Notes under the pieces: generated by a model
Database searches by the model: none
The model's input: only the letters and a program-made list of their open reading frames with translations
What the model was told of the DNA's origin: nothing
In this document: piece after piece, positions 6,364 through 9,433 of the stretch
How the letters are laid out: the number at the start of each line of letters is the position of its first letter
Numbering within the stretch: position 1 is the first letter of the stretch
Source: an uncultured Selenomonadales bacterium
GTDB taxonomy: Bacteria; Bacillota; Negativicutes; Selenomonadales; Selenomonadaceae
Length of the DNA: 9,433 nt
Assembly: GCA_937915885.1 (NCBI GenBank)
Contig: CALGGP010000158.1
Coordinates: forward strand, 1 to 9,433
Reading direction: 5' to 3'
Program-made: the position numbers and the translations under genes

Positions 6364-6966
6364 TCAACGTCCTTTCTTGCGACGATGACGATAGTAAAGC
6401 ACAGCGATGATCAGCACGGAGGCGACGACGAAGGCGAGACTGAACTCGTGCCCGAGCTCGAGGAGGTACTTCCAATTTTCGCCGAGCATCATACCGGCAA
6501 ACAGAATGAGCGCGGTCCAAGGGAGGGAGCCCGCGAAGGTGAAGGCGAGGAATTTAGGGAAGTCGACGCTTGCGAAGCCTGCGGGCAAAGAGATGAAGGT
6601 GCGGACGACGGGAAGCATGCGGCTGAAGAAGACGGCGCGGATACCGTATTTATCGAACCACTGTTGAGCAAGGTCGACGTGAGATTTTTTGACGAGGAAA
6701 TATTTTCCGTACTTGTCGACGAAGGGACGCCCGCCCCTTTTTCCGACGATGTAAGCGAAGATCGAGCCCGCCATGCCTCCGATCATGCCCGCGATCATGG
6801 CGCCGGTGAAAGTCATGCGCTCGTCGAAAATGAGATAGCCCGCGAAGCCGAGGATCAATTCGCTCGGGATGGGAATGCAGGCGTTCTCCATCGCCATGAG
6901 GATCGCGACGGCGGCGTAACCGTATTGATCGATGAACTGTAAGAAGGTCTGAGATATTTGCTCCAT
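6364..6966 (-). CDS. DedA family membrane protein (VTT domain)
   Basis: DedA-family proteins are integral membrane transporters; characterised members recycle undecaprenyl phosphate or flip phospholipids, and some affect pH and drug tolerance. The 200 residues match the family length. Hallmarks are ENACIPIPSELILGFAGYL (27-45), GGMAGSIFAYIVGKRGG (63-79), FFSRMLPVVRTFISLPAG (113-130) and KFLAFTFAGSLPW (138-150). Glu27, Glu36, Arg116 and Arg122 are candidates for the conserved charged residues. Hydrophobic spans lie near 14-30, 52-75, 136-160 and 174-192. The tail RHRRKKGR is basic and probably cytoplasmic. ATG at 6966 is preceded by AAGGAGA with 6-base spacing. The TGA stop is 3 bases from the addA start. 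The exact substrate cannot be told from sequence. Confidence 0.93.
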   Translation of the reverse strand: MEQISQTFLQFIDQYGYAAVAILMAMENACIPIPSELILGFAGYLIFDERMTFTGAMIAGMIGGMAGSIFAYIVGKRGGRPFVDKYGKYFLVKKSHVDLAQQWFDKYGIRAVFFSRMLPVVRTFISLPAGFASVDFPKFLAFTFAGSLPWTALILFAGMMLGENWKYLLELGHEFSLAFVVASVLIIAVLYYRHRRKKGR

Positions 6967-7010
6967 AAAATGTCTCCTTGTGATAGAATGAGAGCCGGAG
7001 GTTGATAACT
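6967..7010. promoter_or_regulatory. 44-base divergent spacer with both ribosome binding sites
   Basis: The gap between the DedA-family ATG and the tatD TTG holds AAGGAGA for the former (minus, 6979-6973) and CCGGAGG for tatD (plus, 6995-7001). There is no room for two full promoters plus leaders, so at least one promoter must lie inside the opposing gene. TAGAAT at 6984-6989 resembles a -10 box on the plus strand, but no good -35 matches it and its start point would remove the tatD ribosome site. Confidence 0.6.
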
Positions 7011-7805
7011 TTGCAAAAAAAAATTTTCGTGGACAGTCACTGCCACCTGAACGATGAAAAATTCGCCGCCGATCTTGACGATGTGATCGCGCGCGCGGTC
7101 GACGCCGGCGTCACTCGGATCATCAACTTCGGCTCGACGCTCGACGACTCCGCGCGGGTGGTCGAGATGACGGCTCAATACGAGGCGTGTTATGCGGGCG
7201 TGGGCGTGCATCCCGAAGAAGTTTTCGATATGACGAGCGCCGATCTCGATCGGTTGGCGGCGATGACGAAGTCGCCGAAGGTGGTAGCGATCGGCGAGAT
7301 CGGATTGGATTATTATTGGGAGAAGGACGCCGACCGCCGTCGACTGCAACAAAAAATATTTATTGAGCAGCTCGACTTGGCGCGGCAATTGAATTTGCCG
7401 GTGTGCATTCATGAGCGGGAGGCGCATGGCGATGCGATGAATATTTTGCGACGTGAGGGGCGCGGGCTCCGAGGAGTGATGCATTGCTACAGCGGGAGTC
7501 TCGAGATGGCGCGGGAGCTGTGGAAGCTGGGCTGGCTGATTGGCGTCGACGGACCGTTGACGTTCAAAAATGCGGCGAAATTGCCGGAGATCGTCCGCGC
7601 GGCACCGTCGGACATGATTTTAATCGAGACGGACGCGCCGTACATGGCGCCGACGCCGTATCGGGGAAAAAGAAATGAGCCGTCGTATGTGGTGATGATC
7701 GCGGAGAAATTATCGGAGTTCCGCGCGGAGCCGCTCGAAATGATAGCGTCGTCGACGACCGCCAACGCCGAACGCCTTTATTTTAAAGCAATGCGTAATG
7801 CGTAA
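7011..7805 (+). CDS. tatD: TatD family metal-dependent hydrolase (DNase)
   Basis: TatD proteins are TIM-barrel metal-dependent hydrolases; E. coli TatD is a 3'-5' exonuclease acting on DNA. The 264 residues fit the family. Metal-site residues are visible: VDSHCHL (7-13, His10 and His12), GVHPEE (His67), IGEIGLDYYW (94-103, Glu96), CIHERE (His134), MHCYSG (His158) and IETDAPY (206-212, Asp208). GPLTFKNA and RGKRNEPSYV are also typical. Start: TTG at 7011 is 9 bases after CCGGAGG; an in-frame TTG at 7002 abuts that site and would add three residues, so it is less likely. The last codons (CGT AAT GCG TAA) come from a 7-bp tandem repeat that spans the stop. The gene is divergent from the DedA-family gene and convergent with tsaD, so it appears to be a single-gene unit. 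The common partners rnmV and ksgA do not follow. Confidence 0.95.
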   Translation: MQKKIFVDSHCHLNDEKFAADLDDVIARAVDAGVTRIINFGSTLDDSARVVEMTAQYEACYAGVGVHPEEVFDMTSADLDRLAAMTKSPKVVAIGEIGLDYYWEKDADRRRLQQKIFIEQLDLARQLNLPVCIHEREAHGDAMNILRREGRGLRGVMHCYSGSLEMARELWKLGWLIGVDGPLTFKNAAKLPEIVRAAPSDMILIETDAPYMAPTPYRGKRNEPSYVVMIAEKLSEFRAEPLEMIASSTTANAERLYFKAMRNA

Positions 7806-7821
7806 TTCGTAATTCGTAATT
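7794..7821. repeat. CGTAATT 7-bp tandem repeat over the tatD stop
   Basis: Four consecutive 7-bp units read CGTAATG then three CGTAATT. The first two include the tatD stop codon (7803-7805). Minus-strand translations give NYELRITH peptides, a pattern typical of spurious ORFs across such intergenic repeats. Confidence 0.85.
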
Positions 7822-8003
7822 AAAGGGGCGGGCGGTGCGCCGTCGAGATTCGACGTAAAGGAGTGGTCGCCACCGACGTCCGACGTAAAAAGTTGGGTCG
7901 TTGCCGCCGTTCGACGTAAAGGAGTGGTCGCCGCCGACGTTCGGCGTAAAAGATTGGTCGCCGTCGACATTCGACGTAAAAGATTGGTCGCCGCCGACGC
8001 GGG
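7822..8003. repeat. 30-bp tandem repeat between tatD and tsaD
   Basis: Five units start at 7851, 7881, 7912, 7942 and 7972, each beginning CGACGTAAA or CGGCGTAAA and continuing with a G-TGGTCGCCGCCGACG-like body; the second unit is one base longer. A more diverged sixth copy can be seen at 7822-7850. CGCCGA CGT TCGGCG at 7932-7946 can fold. Minus-strand frames give ten-residue repeats (VGGDQSFTSN-like) but have no ribosome site and no known domain, so I call it noncoding. The units abut without distinct spacers, so it is not CRISPR. Confidence 0.85.
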
Positions 8004-8024
8004 GTGGGAACCGCTTCCTCGGTT

Positions 8025-8063
8025 GGGCGCCGTCACCGGTGGGTGGGAGCGTCGACGGCGCCC
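8025..8063. repeat. Perfect 10-bp inverted repeat between convergent genes
   Basis: GGGCGCCGTC (8025-8034) and GACGGCGCCC (8054-8063) form a very GC-rich stem around a 19-base loop. Neither strand has a U-run just after the stem, so it is not a canonical terminator. Its place between the 3' ends of tatD and tsaD suggests a transcription barrier or mRNA end. The arms share GGCGCC with the 50-bp repeats upstream of tsaD. Confidence 0.8.
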
Positions 8064-8066
8064 CAT

Positions 8067-8096
8067 AAAAAACCGTCGCCCCCGAAGACAATCGGG
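8067..8096 (-). terminator. Weak candidate terminator of tsaD
   Basis: After the tsaD stop the minus strand reads CCCGA, a 6-base loop and TCGGG (8096-8081), then GGCGACGG and six T (8072-8067). The 8-base gap between stem and T-run is longer than usual and the stem is only 5 bp, so this is tentative. Confidence 0.3.
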
Positions 8097-8097
8097 C

Positions 8098-9111
8098 TTA
8101 GTCGCTGACAGTAAGCGCGGGATAAGCATTGAGATCGGACGCCGCAAACTTCCCCGCCAACGCATGATAATATCCTCGGCAGGCAATCATCGCCGCGTTA
8201 TCCGTGCACAGTATTTTCGACGGATAATAAAATTTCAGCCCGCGTCTTTCGCACTCCGCGCGGAGCCTGCTTTCGAGCGCCGAATTAGCCGCCACTCCCC
8301 CCGCCAACACGATCGAGCCCAACCCGAAATTTTTAGCCGCGTCGATCGTCTTATCGATCAGACTGTCGACGACCGTCCGCTGAAAACTCGCCGCCACGTC
8401 TGCACTATTGATCACATCGCCGCGCATCTGAGCACTGTTCAGATAATTGAGCACCGCCGACTTCAAACCGCTGAAGCTGAAATCGTAGCCGTCGACCTTC
8501 GGGTGCGGAAAATCGATCGCGTTCGGATTGCCCGCCTTCGCTAATTTATCGATCTCGGGACCGCCGGGATAAGGCAAGCCCATCACTCGAGCGATCTTAT
8601 CAAAAGCCTCGCCCGCCGCATCGTCCCGCGTCTGACCGATCAGATCAAATTCGTTGTAAGTCTTCATGTTGATCAGCGCCGAATGCCCGCCCGACACGAT
8701 CAGCGACAGAAACGGCGGCTCGAGCTCGGGATGCGACAAGAAATTGGCGAAGATATGACCCTGCAGATGATTGACGGCGATCAGCGGTCGGTCGAGCGCG
8801 AAGGCGAGAGTTTTTGCGGTCGACACTCCGACGAGCAATGCGCCGACGAGCCCCGGTCCGTAAGTGACTGCGATCTGATCGATATCGTCTAAGTTTATGT
8901 GGGCGTCGTTGATTGCCTGATCGATGACGGGCATGATGTTGACGATGTGTCGACGTGAAGCGATCTCGGGGACGACGCCTCCGAATTTTTGATGCAACGG
9001 GATTTGCGTCGAGATCACATTTGAAAGAATCTCGCGACCGCCGCGAAGGACAGCCGCCGCCGTCTCGTCGCAACTCGTCTCGATACCCAACGTAATAATT
9101 TTATTATCCAT
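8098..9111 (-). CDS. tsaD: tRNA N6-adenosine threonylcarbamoyltransferase TsaD
   Basis: TsaD transfers the threonylcarbamoyl group from TC-AMP to A37 of ANN-decoding tRNAs, giving t6A, together with TsaB and TsaE. The 337 residues are the normal bacterial length. The ASKHA-fold motifs are in order: LGIETSCDETAAAV (8-21), metal-binding NHLQGH (114-119, His115 and His119), IVSGGHS (138-144), DDAAGEAFDK (163-172), PYPGGPEID (180-188), FSFSGLKSA (211-219), LAGGVAAN (269-276) and CTDNAAMIA (302-310, Asp304 as metal ligand). ATG at 9111 has AAGGAT 5 bases upstream. No tsaB, rimI or tsaE is adjacent in the window: upstream lies a repeat tract of at least 300 bases. Related repeats flank the gene on both sides. 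CCGCGCGG at 8256-8263 encodes part of RLRAE. Confidence 0.98.
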   Translation of the reverse strand: MDNKIITLGIETSCDETAAAVLRGGREILSNVISTQIPLHQKFGGVVPEIASRRHIVNIMPVIDQAINDAHINLDDIDQIAVTYGPGLVGALLVGVSTAKTLAFALDRPLIAVNHLQGHIFANFLSHPELEPPFLSLIVSGGHSALINMKTYNEFDLIGQTRDDAAGEAFDKIARVMGLPYPGGPEIDKLAKAGNPNAIDFPHPKVDGYDFSFSGLKSAVLNYLNSAQMRGDVINSADVAASFQRTVVDSLIDKTIDAAKNFGLGSIVLAGGVAANSALESRLRAECERRGLKFYYPSKILCTDNAAMIACRGYYHALAGKFAASDLNAYPALTVSD

Positions 9112-9150
9112 TTCCGATCCTTACATTTATTTTTCTCAGCCGCGCGCAAA

Positions 9151-9173
9151 ATTGGTGTCGCCGCCGACGCGGG
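9151..9173. repeat. Copy of the tatD-tsaD repeat core on the 5' side of tsaD
   Basis: TCGCCGCCGACGCGGG (9158-9173) matches 7988-8003 exactly, and the flanking ATTGGT matches too with a 2-base insertion. The same intergenic family thus sits on both sides of tsaD in direct orientation. Confidence 0.7.
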
Positions 9174-9194
9174 TTGGCAGTGAAACAAGCGGGC

Positions 9195-9433
9195 GGCGCC
9201 TCCGACAGGGCTTTGAATGCTGCCGCCTTCGATCTTTCGTGCCTGGCGCCATCGACGTGACACTGAAGGTTGCCGCCTTCAACCGCCCGATCAGGGCGCC
9301 GCCGACAGGGCACTGAAGACCGCCGCCTTCAATCGATCGCGGGAGGCGCCGTCGCCGCAGGATGCGACTGTTTAACGTTGCCGCCTTCGATCTTTCGTGC
9401 CTGGCGCCATCGACGTGACACTGAAGGTTGCCG
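9195..9433. repeat. 50-bp tandem repeats upstream of tsaD
   Basis: GGCGCC recurs at 9195, 9245, 9295, 9345 and 9403, giving three spacings of exactly 50 bases and then one of 58. Each unit carries a GACAGGGCACTGAAG-like part and GCCGCCTTC. Positions 9221-9275 and 9379-9433 are identical over 55 bases. TGAAGG TTGCCG CCTTCA (9264-9281) can form a hairpin. The period is not a multiple of three and no supported ORF crosses it, so it is noncoding. Together with 9112-9194 this accounts for the gene-free 322 bases, which run off the window. Confidence 0.9.

Noticed and set aside
6319..6942. 207-codon plus-strand ORF opposite the DedA-family gene
   Set aside because: It is acidic and of low complexity, antisense to a clear membrane protein, and lacks recognisable motifs.
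7710..8186. Minus-strand ORFs of 102 and 158 codons through the 30-bp repeats
   Set aside because: Their repeats only mirror the DNA repeat, they have no ribosome site, they overlap tatD and tsaD, and they end in NYELRITH, typical of spurious translation.
9015..9313. Minus-strand ORFs across the tsaD start and upstream repeats
   Set aside because: They are Arg/Ala-rich, cross 50-bp noncoding repeats, and conflict with the clear tsaD start.
7851..9433. CRISPR array
   Set aside because: The 30-bp and 50-bp units are contiguous and degenerate, with no unique spacers of uniform length and no cas genes.

Overview
The window is bacterial chromosome with roughly 55% G+C (by eye), strong GGAGG-type ribosome binding sites and some TTG starts. 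A pyruvate kinase with a CTQGPAT N-terminus, an AddA-type rather than RecB-type nuclease, a DedA gene beside addA and a repeat protein with an F-D-L-Q-x-F-A motif near its N-terminus together suggest a Firmicutes-type genome. My best guess is a Negativicute related to Selenomonas. That is inference from recall, not from a search.

Layout. Positions 1-478 (minus) hold the 5' part of an open-ended repeat protein whose visible end is an array of SPETS pentapeptides. Positions 479-756 hold its 5' region: a near-consensus promoter, a hairpin and competing short reading frames. A clear intrinsic terminator (757-785) closes the block upstream. Positions 822-6966 (minus) form a probable operon read dedA-family, addA, pyk. 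Positions 7011-7805 (plus) encode a TatD nuclease, divergent from dedA across 44 bases. Positions 7806-8097 are a repeat-rich gap between convergent genes. Positions 8098-9111 (minus) encode TsaD. Positions 9112-9433 are noncoding 50-bp tandem repeats running off the window.

The genes are mostly housekeeping: glycolysis (pyk), double-strand-break end processing (addA), membrane lipid-carrier handling (DedA family), DNA or metal-dependent hydrolysis (TatD) and tRNA t6A modification (TsaD). No defence system, CRISPR array, insertion sequence or RNA gene was recognised.

The unusual content is structural. The last 333 bases of addA are present twice in tandem, about 95% identical, with the second copy out of frame, so addA ends early with a replacement tail and a nuclease fragment is stranded before pyk. 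Of the 17 differences, 14 are synonymous in the addA frame, which points to two diverged alleles (recombination or a strain-mixing assembly join) rather than a fresh duplication that decayed. AddA also has an in-frame internal duplication of about 50 residues. The palindrome CCGCGCGG occurs 12 times. tsaD is flanked on both sides by related tandem repeats.
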